64,000 nucleotides of DNA, taken from the NCBI RefSeq assembly GCF_025913575.1, contig NZ_CP109785.1:2976001-3040000 (forward strand). The letters are read 5' to 3'. Source of the DNA: Halocatena marina (GTDB taxonomy: Archaea; Halobacteriota; Halobacteria; Halobacteriales; Haloarculaceae). Each line of letters starts with the position of its first letter. The first letter of the stretch is position 1. The notes under the pieces are model-generated. The model did not search any database. It saw only the letters and a list, made by a program, of their open reading frames with translations, and was not told the origin of the DNA. A program made the translations under genes and the position numbers. This document shows, in pieces, positions 16,673-25,813 of this stretch.

Positions 16673-17806
16673 TCAGAGAGTAGCGTTTAATACGACGTGA
16701 TCCGAGCCAGTGTGGTTGATCTCGATTCCATCGAATCCAGTAAGATGCTCTCGTAAATCGAGTTCGCGGTGATGAACCATCGTGAGCCGTCCGTTGGGAG
16801 CGAGAACGGCACGAGCACCAGCAAAGAGTTCAGAGAGGACACCCGTTCCAGCGTGCGTCGGCGGGTTACAAAGGATTCTATCGACGGATCGTGGAATTGC
16901 GCTATCCTCAACGCAGTCAGCAGTGACGACGGTTCCCACCACTCCAGACGCCCGAAGGCTGCGTTTTGCACACGCAGTTGCGAGGCAATCGTCATCACTC
17001 AGCCAGACATCACAATCCGCAACACTGGCCGCATACACCCCAAATGCCCCGTATCCACAGCAGAGATCCAAAACGCGCTCGTGATCTTTGATCTCGTTTT
17101 CGATTGTTTCTAGAAGGAGTCGAGAGCCGCTATCGAGTGCGTTTGCGGCGAACAAGCCCGGAACGGAAAGGAGAGTGAGATCAATTCCGTTCACAGTCGC
17201 GTGAATTCGTCGTGGAGTGACGTAGGTCTGCGGATCGGAGACGTGTCCACGAGCTTCGAGAAGCTGATACTCACCTCGTTCAGAAACTAGAGTGACATCG
17301 GCCGCAATCTCGCTGAGACACGCCTCGTATCGAGTGAGGCCAGTCTGCTTCGACGCGGCGAGATACAGACAACCGTTCGGTCGAAGCACAGATAGCGCAT
17401 TGGCGATCCGCTGTTTCCCGATCGAGAGCGGCGTGTACTGCCTGGGCGCATACGCGACTGAATCAAACGCACGCTCGTGTGTCGTGAGATCAGATGATAG
17501 TGAAACTGACGCGCCAGCATCGTTTTCCCGGCTGTTGTGCGCACACAGCTGTGCTGCTCGTGCACTCGATTCTGTCATCTCGACCGAATCTGCCTGTTCG
17601 GAAAGAACAGTTCCGACGACGCCGTAGTTCGCCTCCAGACAGAGGAAATGGCCGAGCGGAACGTCCCAGAGAGCATCCAGCAATAATAACTCTGCCTCCC
17701 GAAACGACTGCTTTGAAACAACACCATCGGCAGTCCGAAATCGATATTCAGAACGGGCACTGGACACCCGCGATGCGAGCGTCAGTTCATAGGGCGCTCG
17801 CTTCAT
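16673..17806 (-). CDS. RsmC-like class I methyltransferase
   Basis: A 377-residue protein with two Rossmann-like halves, as in RsmC/RlmG rRNA (guanine-N2) methyltransferases. The N-terminal half is degenerate and lacks a clear SAM loop. The C-terminal half has the SAM-binding motif VLDLCCGYGAFGVYAA and the catalytic NPPTHAG motif typical of N2-guanine methyltransferases. The function is inferred as rRNA or tRNA base methylation. The ATG at 17804-17806 is preferred to a GTG three codons upstream. It is convergent with the MoxR gene (53 bp between stops). Confidence 0.8.
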   Translation of the reverse strand: MKRAPYELTLASRVSSARSEYRFRTADGVVSKQSFREAELLLLDALWDVPLGHFLCLEANYGVVGTVLSEQADSVEMTESSARAAQLCAHNSRENDAGASVSLSSDLTTHERAFDSVAYAPRQYTPLSIGKQRIANALSVLRPNGCLYLAASKQTGLTRYEACLSEIAADVTLVSERGEYQLLEARGHVSDPQTYVTPRRIHATVNGIDLTLLSVPGLFAANALDSGSRLLLETIENEIKDHERVLDLCCGYGAFGVYAASVADCDVWLSDDDCLATACAKRSLRASGVVGTVVTADCVEDSAIPRSVDRILCNPPTHAGTGVLSELFAGARAVLAPNGRLTMVHHRELDLREHLTGFDGIEINHTGSDHVVLNATL

Positions 17807-17815
17807 CGTCCCCAC

Positions 17816-18584
17816 CGAACCGAATTATTCACCCAGTAGCGACAGTCCAGACAGTAACGACAGTAGCGATGACAGCGACAGTCGTCGTGCCAGCAATGGT
17901 TGCGGTGGCTGCGATAGTGACGAGAGTGGTGGTTGTTCGATACGAGAGATTCGAGACGGTTGGTCGGACGTGGTGTAGTATTGCGCATCGACGTGGAATC
18001 GGCGGCTCATAGCCTGACGGTCGAAAATCGGAGCCATTCCACACGCTGCGCTCGTACGAATTGTGAGAGAGAACCGATGAAAACGGCCCACGCACTACGC
18101 ACAGCGTGCAGAGCCAAGTGCCAGAAAGCGAAACGTCCCGACAACCACGGATTCAATCGTGTTGTCGAACCGTACACAGTTGGCGAGCCGGCCGAACCTG
18201 TTTCGCTCTGCGTAATGCTCGTGTAGCGACACTACACCAGCACGCAGAATGACGAGGTCGACCTGAAGGTCTTGTTCAACGTATATCCCGTTATACAGGT
18301 AAGTGATTTAAATCCACGGTATGATTTGGAATCAATCTCCGAAAGATGAAGCACACGACACCACGTGCGATCCTGCGTCAAACTCGCATACGTTCAATCA
18401 GGAAATATTAGTCGACCGATGTTCCCCTTATCGTAAACAGAATCAATGCCACATATTTTCGCTCTAATTCGTCTCGTTCTCGGTACCGACGATATTCTGA
18501 TGATAGTCGTCAGCTTGAATTGAACTTCGGTAGCTCGCTGTTTGACTGCGAAGACAGCGTGCGTCTCCAGCGATGACTAAAACA
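17816..18584. other. Long region without a supportable gene
   Basis: About 770 bases. At the left (17841-17882) the hexamer GACAGT or GACAGC recurs at 17841, 17850, 17859, 17871 and 17877, always at multiples of three. This stretch reads as a hydrophobic Thr/Val/Ala-rich peptide on either strand, so a decayed membrane-protein gene is possible. The right half is AT-richer and has only short frames without domains. No promoter-gene pair can be defended. Confidence 0.45.
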
Positions 18585-19766
18585 CTACTGCGCTATGTTG
18601 CCGTTGACAATGTCTCCAACTCGTTTTGGATCGAACAGCGTCACGTCTTTGAACACATCAGGGTAGACTTGTTTTGCGGCTCGTCGTGTCAGCACGAGAT
18701 TCGTGATCGGACCTTGATAGAGGGGACCGCCTCGGTACACCTTGTCGTTCTTGACAGCTTGGAGTTGGCTCGCCACCTGATGTTCTTTCATGAATTTGAC
18801 GATGGTGTTCTCGAACTCCGTTTTCGTCTGACTTTCGTGTCCACGGAAGAGCAGCACCTCTGGATCGACTTTCAAAAGCGTCTCGTAATCGACGTGTCCG
18901 CGCGCAGTGTGGAAATTTTTCACGTTTGACGCCGCGAGCGCATCGCGTACGCCGAGATCCCGCCACTGTTTGAAGCTCGTCCCCTTGTCAATGATGTATG
19001 GTGAGAATTCCTTGGGTTCGTTGCCAGAGGCCCAAAAGAGCGCAACACTCGGGCGCTCTTTCTTCGGTGGGAGGTTAGACTTGATCTTCTGCTGAAGTTC
19101 CTCGTCGAGTTTCTTAAACGCTGAATAGCGCTGTTCTTCCTGAAACATCTTCGAAAGTTTCTCGAAGGCCTCATACAGCGTGTAGTAGGGGTAGTCGTGC
19201 CATTTGTACCCCTGCGAGAAAATACTGTTTCCGAAGAACGGACCGACGTTCTTCGTGATCCCGTCGATGTCATTGCGATCCATACCTTTGAATCGATTGA
19301 GAATGAAGTTCGGATCCATCACGTGGACGTCGGCCGCGGTCTTGTAGAACACCTCCTTGCTGATACCGTCGGTATAGAGGTCAATCATGTTGCTCTTATC
19401 GACAGAGACACCGGGAATCTCGTCGTAGAGTTGGGTGTGATACCGATCGGTGAGCCATACTCCCTCTGGTGGTTTCTGGCCGAGAGCAATACCCATATCA
19501 GCCCAACTACCGTTGTTTGCGAGCCACGTCTCCGGTACGCCATCGAAGGAAACCTCACCCATCGGTTCGATGGACACCGTATACGAACCACTCGACGAAC
19601 CATCAGTCGACTGAGAGCTACCAGACCCGTCAGTTGTCTTTGATCCGTTTTCCGATCCATCTGAACCATTCATCTGATCTAAACACCCGGCGAGGAACGT
19701 GCTGCCGACCGCCGCGGTTACACCAACGCGCAAAAATCCTCGACGAGAGGTATTTGAGTCCGTCAT
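18585..19766 (-). CDS. Iron(III)-siderophore ABC transporter substrate-binding lipoprotein
   Basis: A 393-residue periplasmic-type binding protein anchored outside the membrane. The N-terminus has a Tat motif (SRRGFLRVG) and lipobox LAGC. A Ser/Gly/Asp-rich linker runs to residue 65, followed by a FepB/BtuF-like two-lobe domain (VSFDGVPETWLANNGSWADM near the start of the domain; GHVDYETLLKVDPEVLLFRG in the second lobe). No permease or ATPase gene is next to it, so it must work with partners encoded elsewhere. Its start codon is six bases from a perfect DtxR-type operator, which points to iron-dependent repression. Confidence 0.88.
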   Translation of the reverse strand: MTDSNTSRRGFLRVGVTAAVGSTFLAGCLDQMNGSDGSENGSKTTDGSGSSQSTDGSSSGSYTVSIEPMGEVSFDGVPETWLANNGSWADMGIALGQKPPEGVWLTDRYHTQLYDEIPGVSVDKSNMIDLYTDGISKEVFYKTAADVHVMDPNFILNRFKGMDRNDIDGITKNVGPFFGNSIFSQGYKWHDYPYYTLYEAFEKLSKMFQEEQRYSAFKKLDEELQQKIKSNLPPKKERPSVALFWASGNEPKEFSPYIIDKGTSFKQWRDLGVRDALAASNVKNFHTARGHVDYETLLKVDPEVLLFRGHESQTKTEFENTIVKFMKEHQVASQLQAVKNDKVYRGGPLYQGPITNLVLTRRAAKQVYPDVFKDVTLFDPKRVGDIVNGNIAQ

Positions 19767-19771
19767 CGCTA

Positions 19772-19787
19772 TTTAGGCTGACCTAAA
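19772..19787. promoter_or_regulatory. DtxR/SirR-type iron operator
   Basis: TTTAGG-CTGA-CCTAAA, a perfect 6+4+6 inverted repeat, six bases upstream of the start codon of the iron-binding lipoprotein. The TTAGG....CCTAA half-sites are those of metal-dependent DtxR-family repressors. The position covers the expected transcription start, so metal-loaded repressor would block initiation. Confidence 0.7.
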
Positions 19788-20016
19788 GGTTCAAAACGGC
19801 TTCGATTTTGGCTCGCCAAAACCGAATGTTTGATGAAGCTATTATTTTATGTAGGTATTCAGGTATGGGATGAGCTGCTTCTCACCTGTGTCTGTGGTCA
19901 GTAAACCATCGTCTCCCGTACGCTGACGATCAGTGTTGATATTCATCGCAGTAGGGATGTCACACAATTTCTGAAACACGCAATAGCCACAGAAAAAATG
20001 AGATAAAACAGTACGG

Positions 20017-21537
20017 TCAGTCCTCGAACGCCGAACCGGCGTGTCTCGGTTCGTCGCCCGAACGAGCGATGAGATTTTCGCGTCCGACGCTGATTTTGCT
20101 GATCAGACCATCCTCTTCCATCCGCGAGAGCAGTCGACTCACCTTCGATTTCGACCATCCGGTTTGCGAGACGATCTCCGATTGATGCAATCGGCCGCCG
20201 CTTTCATCGAGCAGTTGCTGGATACGGTCCTCGTCAGTGAGTGGCTCACGATTGACGACTGTTGTTTCAGTGGCTTCGCCGTCGGAGTTCACATTTTTGA
20301 TTGGCGTCGGATTCGAGACAGTAGGCGGTATCTCGCTTTCGACCTGATGTGTCGATTCCGGAGTGTTGCGACGCTGCCACAAGTATCTCCCACCGATGCC
20401 GATAGCGAGAAATGCACCAATAATAGTAACCGCTGTCTCCATCGGATACTCCATCGGGGAGAACAAGAAGAGTTTCTGTCCGTTTGGATCCGTCCCTGCT
20501 TTTATTTCGTCGGCGTCATTGACGCCATCCCCGTCTGTATCCACTTTGTCCGGTCTGGTATGGTACTGATTCCGTTCCTCACCATCAGTGAGTCCATCAC
20601 CATCTGTGTCCGGGACATTCGGATGAGTCGGCCCATTCACCTCGACATCGTCGTTAAGTCCATCGCTATCGGAATCGACGTCGTTGGGGTCTGTTCCCCA
20701 TATGTTTACTTCTTTTTGATCCGGAATACCATCATCGTCAGAGTGTTTCGTCGTTGGATCTGATCCGTGCTCCTTCAACTCTGCTTTATCGAGTAGCCCA
20801 TCATTGTCACTGTCTGCTTTGTGTGGCTTAGTCCCGTGGACGTTCACTTCAACTCGATCGTTCAGTCCGTCTTTGTCGGTGTCTATTTCGTTTGGGCTAG
20901 AGTCGTATTTGTTGACCTCGATCCCGTCACTCAATCCGTCTCCATCAGTATCCGACTTATTTGGGAGCGCAGTTGGTAATTTCAACTCTTCACCATCACT
21001 CAGTCCATCACCGTCTGTGTCATCGTTTCTGGGTTCGATCCCTTCACGAATTTCCACTCGGTTGCTGGCACCATCGCCATCGTAATCACCGTTTTCGCCC
21101 AGAATGTTCACTTGCTTGCTCGATGTTGTGATGGGTTCGTCGCTTGCGTTGGTGTCACGGACGACAAGAGAGACGGTTTGCCGACCACTCATGTTCTCTG
21201 GCCACTCGGACTTCTCGAAGTTCACAGTCTCCGATTGGCTGGCATTCACACCGACCACCTTGCACTCTATCTCGCGTTCATCGACCGCATCCCCCATCAC
21301 AAGGCAAGCTTGATATGCGCCCGGGTCTCCCTCGACAGTCGCCTCAACAGAGTATGATTGCCAGCCCGTAACATACGTTATATCTTCTTCTGTTTCGAGG
21401 ACGCTGTCACCTGTGAGCGTGTATTCATCGACCGACATATCGACTTGTGCTGCGCTCACAATGCCGGCACTCAAAACGAGCATACACGCGAGCATGACCA
21501 GGTACACTCTTGACCCGGAAAGCGGGTATCCCGACAT
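20017..21537 (-). CDS. Membrane-spanning winged-helix regulator with extracellular calcium-type repeats
   Basis: A 506-residue protein. Residues about 1-35 form a signal/anchor segment (SRVYLVMLACMLVLSAGI). About 130 residues of predicted extracellular domain follow. Then come nine acidic repeats of the thrombospondin type 3 kind (for example DTDGDGLSDGEE, DTDKDGLNDRVE, DSDSDGLNDDVE) that should bind calcium. One membrane helix follows (AVTIIGAFLAIGIGGRYLW), and the C-terminus is cytoplasmic with a winged helix (GGRLHQSEIVSQTGWSKSKV, then SRLLSRMEEDGLI) of the type often annotated DUF7343. This layout fits a one-component sensor that could bind DNA at the membrane. The ATG at 21537 is chosen because it places the signal helix at the N-terminus. 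Ligand and target genes are unknown. Confidence 0.75.
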   Translation of the reverse strand: MSGYPLSGSRVYLVMLACMLVLSAGIVSAAQVDMSVDEYTLTGDSVLETEEDITYVTGWQSYSVEATVEGDPGAYQACLVMGDAVDEREIECKVVGVNASQSETVNFEKSEWPENMSGRQTVSLVVRDTNASDEPITTSSKQVNILGENGDYDGDGASNRVEIREGIEPRNDDTDGDGLSDGEELKLPTALPNKSDTDGDGLSDGIEVNKYDSSPNEIDTDKDGLNDRVEVNVHGTKPHKADSDNDGLLDKAELKEHGSDPTTKHSDDDGIPDQKEVNIWGTDPNDVDSDSDGLNDDVEVNGPTHPNVPDTDGDGLTDGEERNQYHTRPDKVDTDGDGVNDADEIKAGTDPNGQKLFLFSPMEYPMETAVTIIGAFLAIGIGGRYLWQRRNTPESTHQVESEIPPTVSNPTPIKNVNSDGEATETTVVNREPLTDEDRIQQLLDESGGRLHQSEIVSQTGWSKSKVSRLLSRMEEDGLISKISVGRENLIARSGDEPRHAGSAFED

Positions 21538-21677
21538 TCTGTTACCAATATCGTAACACACACTGCCACCACACATAGACCTTTTCTGTTCTTTGCGCGC
21601 TTTTCAGGCAAGGAATACTCGTTCTGAAACTGTATGAAACGGTCCGAAACGGTTGTGAACAGTGTCGTCAAATGGGG

Positions 21678-22346
21678 TTACGACCCGACTTCGAGCCGAC
21701 GTCCAGTTCGTTGCGGAAGTTCCGCATTGTCGATAGCGTCTTTAACGCACTCGATATCGTACTCGGTGCGGTGTTCCTCGACCGTCCGGTCGTCAAGTTC
21801 GATGACAGCGAATGCCGCACGCGGATCGTTGTCACGGGGTTGTCCGACACTTCCAGGATTGACAACGAGCGTATCGCCGACCATCGCGTGATGCTGGACA
21901 TGAGTGTGGCCCAGAATCAGCACGTCTTCCGCATTCTCGGTGAGGTATGGCTCGAGCGACGGAAACCGTGCTGGCCAGACGTACTGACCCCGGTCTGACG
22001 GATGGCTATGGATCACTCGGACACGCCCCTCAAACAGCGATCTCGATTCGGGGAGCGTTCGAAGCCATTCACGCTGCTCCTCGCTAAGACGATCAGCCGC
22101 ATAGCGCAGTCCTTCGTAGGCCATCTCGTTCGAGCGATACTGTTCTGGCGCATCGATCGCTCGGTCGTGATTGCCCTGTACACACGGGATCGAATCACGA
22201 ACCGCTTCGACGCACTCGGAGGGCTGTGGATTGTAGCCGATCACGTCGCCCGCACAAACGAGATACTCGACATTCGGCATCGCATCCATTACGGCATCAA
22301 GCGCGACCCGATTCGCGTGGATGTCAGAAATGACACCGAGGCGCAT
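21678..22346 (-). CDS. Metallophosphoesterase, YfcE/MJ0936 type
   Basis: A 222-residue calcineurin-like phosphoesterase. All metal-binding blocks are present: VISDIHAN at the N-terminus, AGDVIGYNP, QGNHDRA, VIHSHPSD and LGHTHVQ. The reading upstream of ATG 22344-22346 adds residues without family similarity, so this start is used. It is probably a cytoplasmic phosphodiesterase or phosphatase. The substrate is unknown. It is divergent from the DUF4129 operon, with about 85 bp between. Confidence 0.85.
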   Translation of the reverse strand: MRLGVISDIHANRVALDAVMDAMPNVEYLVCAGDVIGYNPQPSECVEAVRDSIPCVQGNHDRAIDAPEQYRSNEMAYEGLRYAADRLSEEQREWLRTLPESRSLFEGRVRVIHSHPSDRGQYVWPARFPSLEPYLTENAEDVLILGHTHVQHHAMVGDTLVVNPGSVGQPRDNDPRAAFAVIELDDRTVEEHRTEYDIECVKDAIDNAELPQRTGRRLEVGS

Positions 22347-22430
22347 ATTGGGTATGAGAGCGGTCACTCCTTCAACGTTTTGCGGTGCTAGCCGGAGCAT
22401 CCTTACTGCTGGAGTGAAAGTAACCACCGT

Positions 22431-23351
22431 GTGAACAGAGATCAGATTGCGCCGCTTGCCCTTGCACTTCTCGCTGTGTTGGCGCTCGGAGCAGCCGCTG
22501 CAACGCTCAACTCCGTGAACCAAGACAGCAACCGGGGAACGAGCGAAGATATCGGCGCAGGGGGTGATGGATCGACGTTCGATCTCGGGTCACCGTCGCT
22601 CAACACGTCCACAACAGCGTCTTCGCCACAGACTGGGGTCCTTCAACTGCTGTTCGCTGTGCTTCTGCTGATTGGGCTCGTTGGGCTCGCGATTATGATC
22701 TATCAACGCGATTGGCGATCATTACTCCCGGCTATCGCTATGATAGTGGTTTTGTCGGTGCTCCTCATCGGGCTGTACTACGCTCTCCAGTCGTTCACGA
22801 CACCGTCGTCACAGAACGGACTCATCGGTAGCGAACGATCCGTTCCAAGCGGTGTGACCGGAGGTGCGGAGAAAGCCGTCGATCCAGTAGTGAGCGAACC
22901 GTCGATCCTGCTGTTTGGACTTCTCGCGGTTGCGATCATCGTCGCCCTGACTCTTCTTGTCCGTTCAACGGGTGATAGTCCACTTTCGAATACCCCGTTG
23001 ACTGCTGGCGATGAGTCTACGTCCGACGACTCGGAAACGGCAGAATCCGCTGCTATTGGGGAAGTTGCAGGGCAAGTAGCGGACAGAATCGAAACCGACG
23101 CCTCGCTTTCGAACGCGATCTATCGCGCTTGGCAGGAAATGACAGAGCAACTCGATCTGCAGAGCGAGTCTAGCACCCCCGGCGAATTCGCTTCCGCTGC
23201 CGTCGCCGCCGGAATGGCGCGCGATGATGTCGAGGAACTAACGACGCTCTTCGAAGCAACCCGGTATGGAAACGTTGACGTTAGCGAGGAACGCGAACAG
23301 CGAGCACTGGCAGCCCTCCGCCGAATCGAACGAGAATATACAGAAAAATAA
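22431..23351 (+). CDS. DUF4129 domain membrane protein
   Basis: A 306-residue protein and first gene of a four-gene operon. A signal/anchor helix (APLALALLAVLALGAAAATL), a polar stretch, two further hydrophobic segments (about residues 68-88 and 94-118) and another near 164-184 precede a cytoplasmic C-terminal DUF4129 domain (AIYRAWQEMTEQLDL, then TPGEFASAAVAAGM). The domain usually accompanies transglutaminase/DUF58/MoxR clusters. It starts with GTG (22431). Function is unknown; a structural part of the DUF58-MoxR membrane complex is the usual inference. Confidence 0.8.
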   Translation: MNRDQIAPLALALLAVLALGAAAATLNSVNQDSNRGTSEDIGAGGDGSTFDLGSPSLNTSTTASSPQTGVLQLLFAVLLLIGLVGLAIMIYQRDWRSLLPAIAMIVVLSVLLIGLYYALQSFTTPSSQNGLIGSERSVPSGVTGGAEKAVDPVVSEPSILLFGLLAVAIIVALTLLVRSTGDSPLSNTPLTAGDESTSDDSETAESAAIGEVAGQVADRIETDASLSNAIYRAWQEMTEQLDLQSESSTPGEFASAAVAAGMARDDVEELTTLFEATRYGNVDVSEEREQRALAALRRIEREYTEK

Positions 23352-23385
23352 TAACATCACTCATACGGATAATACAGACAGTACC

Positions 23386-23973
23386 ATGAATCGCCTCTTT
23401 CTCGCTTCGGGAGTTATCGCTGCTCTCTTCGGTGTCATCGTGATTGCTGATCCGAGTGTGCTGGCCCGCATCGGAATTTCGTTCCCGTCCGTGCTCGTCG
23501 TCGTCATCGGAGGGATAGCGATTATAGAATCGGTTCGTGCCGGATACAGCCGTTTCACTCGTTCCATCACCAATCCGAACGTTCCAGATCCAGAATGCAG
23601 ATCGGTCGCGTCCGTTCTCGGTACCGAGTTAGACACCCAACTCACGGACGTTACGCGCCGTACTCGGGCAGGTGGGGTCCGAGACAGAAAGCGGATACGC
23701 GAGCGGCTAACCGAGACTGCGATCGAAATTCTCGTTCGCTACGACGGTGATTCACCCGAGCGTGCGCGTGAACGGCTGCAGGATGGTTCGTGGACAGCGG
23801 ACCCGGTTGCGGCGGCCTTCTTCGCCTCTGTCGATGCGTTTCACCTGCCGCTCACCGACCGGCTCCGGATGACAGTGATCCGCGAGGCTGCATTCTCACA
23901 GCAAGCACGCCGGGCAATCACCGCGCTCGCAGATCGAACTGAACCAGGCAGGACGGTGAGCAATGAGCGGTGA
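23386..23973 (+). CDS. DUF7269-like small membrane protein
   Basis: A 195-residue protein beginning MNRLFLASGVIAALFGVIVI, with a second helix at about residues 35-55 (VLVVVIGGIAIIESVRAG) and a hydrophilic helical C-terminal domain. The conserved position between DUF4129 and DUF58 genes is the main reason for the call. It begins 34 bp after the DUF4129 stop and its end overlaps the DUF58 start by 11 bp, so the genes are co-translated. Confidence 0.65.
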   Translation: MNRLFLASGVIAALFGVIVIADPSVLARIGISFPSVLVVVIGGIAIIESVRAGYSRFTRSITNPNVPDPECRSVASVLGTELDTQLTDVTRRTRAGGVRDRKRIRERLTETAIEILVRYDGDSPERARERLQDGSWTADPVAAAFFASVDAFHLPLTDRLRMTVIREAAFSQQARRAITALADRTEPGRTVSNER

Positions 23974-25285
23974 GCGTCGTCGGACTGATCGGTGGCGCGG
24001 TGTGAACGCCGTCGCGCTCGTCGTAAGTGGTGCTGGCATTCTCGCCAACCAACCGGGGCTTGTCCTCGCGGGCGTCATCGGCATCGCCTTCGCTGCCGTC
24101 TCACGCGCAGGCATGCCTCCGACCATCGACCTCTCTGTTGATCGGCAGCTTTCTGATCGATCACCGGACTCCGGGGAGGTTGTCCGTGTCACCGTACGAG
24201 TGGAAAACACGGGGAACTCCCTGCTCTCAGATCTCCGATTCATCGATGGCGTTCCGCCAGCACTCACGGTCGAAAGCGGATCGCCACGGCTTGGAACCGC
24301 ACTCAAACCGGGAAAAGCCGCGGAGTTCGAGTACGCTGTTCGGGCGTCTCGTGGCGTGCATCAGTTCACTCCGTCGTTAGCCATCGCACGGGACGCAAGC
24401 GGCACGGCAGAGCGACGGCTCGAAGTAAGCGACCAGAGCACGATCACCTGCGTCCCCTCGCTTTCGACGATGCAACCAGTATCGCTTCCGCTGTCGGCAC
24501 AGACAACCGGAAGCGCCGGTCGAGTTGTAACCGACGACGGAGGGAGCGGTGTCGTGTTTCACACCGTTCGAGAGTATCGTCACGGCGATCCGCTGAACCG
24601 AATCGACTGGAATCGGGCCGCGCGAACCGGCGAGTTCAGCACCATCGAGTTTCAACGCGAACGATCCGCAACAGTCGTGATTCTCATCGATGCGCGCGAA
24701 TCGGCATACACCGCCCTCGCTTCCGATGACTCACCCGTGATCGAGCGCTCGATTACGGCCGCAGGCGCACTGTTTGATGGGTTTCTTGCTTCCGACGACC
24801 GAGTCGGTGTTGCTGGGCTCTCACCAACCGACTGCTGGCTCGCTCCCGGGAGTGGAAACACCCACAGAGCACGGGCGGAAACCCTCCTTGCAACACACGA
24901 AGCACTCTCACCAACCGCTCCTGATGAGCCGTTTTTCAAGATGATGAAGCTGCGTCGCCTCCGCCGTCTACTGCCAACTGATGCACAAGTCGTGTTCTGC
25001 ACACCACTGTCCGACGCCTACGCCACAATCGTCGCTCGCCGACTGAACGCCCACGGACATCACGTGACGGTTCTCAGTCCCGATCCAACTGCCCAGCGCA
25101 CAGAACAAGTGGATGAAACTGAAGCGATGGGCCAGACGGACCGAACAGCCGGCCAGACCCTCGGACGAATCGATCGGTCGCTTCGGTGTTCGTCGCTGCG
25201 GGACGATGGCATTCGCGTTGTCGATTGGGGCACAGAGCCGCTCCAAACTGCTATCGATGGGGCAGCACAACGGTGGTCGGCGTGA
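23963..25285 (+). CDS. DUF58 domain protein
   Basis: A 440-residue protein. Two short hydrophobic segments at residues about 15-45 anchor it, a beta domain of about 120 residues follows, then the DUF58 signature REYRHGDPLNRIDWNRAART and a von Willebrand A-like fold (ATVVILIDARESAY carrying the metal-site start). DUF58 proteins pair with MoxR ATPases, probably as a regulated complex at the membrane. The start ATG overlaps the preceding gene and its stop overlaps the GTG of the next one. Confidence 0.88.
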   Translation: MSGERRRTDRWRGVNAVALVVSGAGILANQPGLVLAGVIGIAFAAVSRAGMPPTIDLSVDRQLSDRSPDSGEVVRVTVRVENTGNSLLSDLRFIDGVPPALTVESGSPRLGTALKPGKAAEFEYAVRASRGVHQFTPSLAIARDASGTAERRLEVSDQSTITCVPSLSTMQPVSLPLSAQTTGSAGRVVTDDGGSGVVFHTVREYRHGDPLNRIDWNRAARTGEFSTIEFQRERSATVVILIDARESAYTALASDDSPVIERSITAAGALFDGFLASDDRVGVAGLSPTDCWLAPGSGNTHRARAETLLATHEALSPTAPDEPFFKMMKLRRLRRLLPTDAQVVFCTPLSDAYATIVARRLNAHGHHVTVLSPDPTAQRTEQVDETEAMGQTDRTAGQTLGRIDRSLRCSSLRDDGIRVVDWGTEPLQTAIDGAAQRWSA

Positions 25286-25779
25286 CAGCAACGGCGATCG
25301 AGACGCGTCCCACGCGGCTCGGCATCGGTCTCACGGGCTTGTTCGCTATCGTGGCTGTGCTCGCAACCGTGATCCCACTCGCACTCATTCCAAATCTGAT
25401 CGGAACGCTCCTCGTCGTTGCCGGCACCGTTCGTGGGACGAGAGCCATCGTAACGGTCGGCGCGGGGGGACTCGTGATCGGCGTCATCGTCGCTGGGCTC
25501 GCGGGAGTTGAACCCGAACCGCTGTTGATTGCGACGGCTGCGGCCGTCCTCGCGTGGGACGCCGGAATGCAGGCAATTGACCTCGGAGAGACGCTCGGTC
25601 GGACGGCAGATACCTCGCGTGCGCTCGTCGTCCACGTCGCAGCCAGCACGATAACCGCTGCCGTCATCGCTGGACTCGGATACGCCGTCTATCGCATCGT
25701 CGGCAGCGGTCAACCTGTTACGGCACTCGTGTTGTTGCTCTTCGGTGCGATCGTTCTCAGTGCCGCGTTTAGGGGCTGA
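25282..25779 (+). CDS. DUF7519-like membrane protein
   Basis: A 165-residue, very hydrophobic protein with about five membrane segments. It begins with GTG at 25282 inside the DUF58 stop (GTGA overlap) and is the last gene of the operon. It has no catalytic motif. The position and membrane pattern match the small protein that usually ends DUF4129-DUF58 operons in haloarchaea. Confidence 0.65.
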   Translation: MTATAIETRPTRLGIGLTGLFAIVAVLATVIPLALIPNLIGTLLVVAGTVRGTRAIVTVGAGGLVIGVIVAGLAGVEPEPLLIATAAAVLAWDAGMQAIDLGETLGRTADTSRALVVHVAASTITAAVIAGLGYAVYRIVGSGQPVTALVLLLFGAIVLSAAFRG

Positions 25780-25813
25780 GAACTCGTGTTCGACGGATTC
25801 CAGAAGCTCCCAC

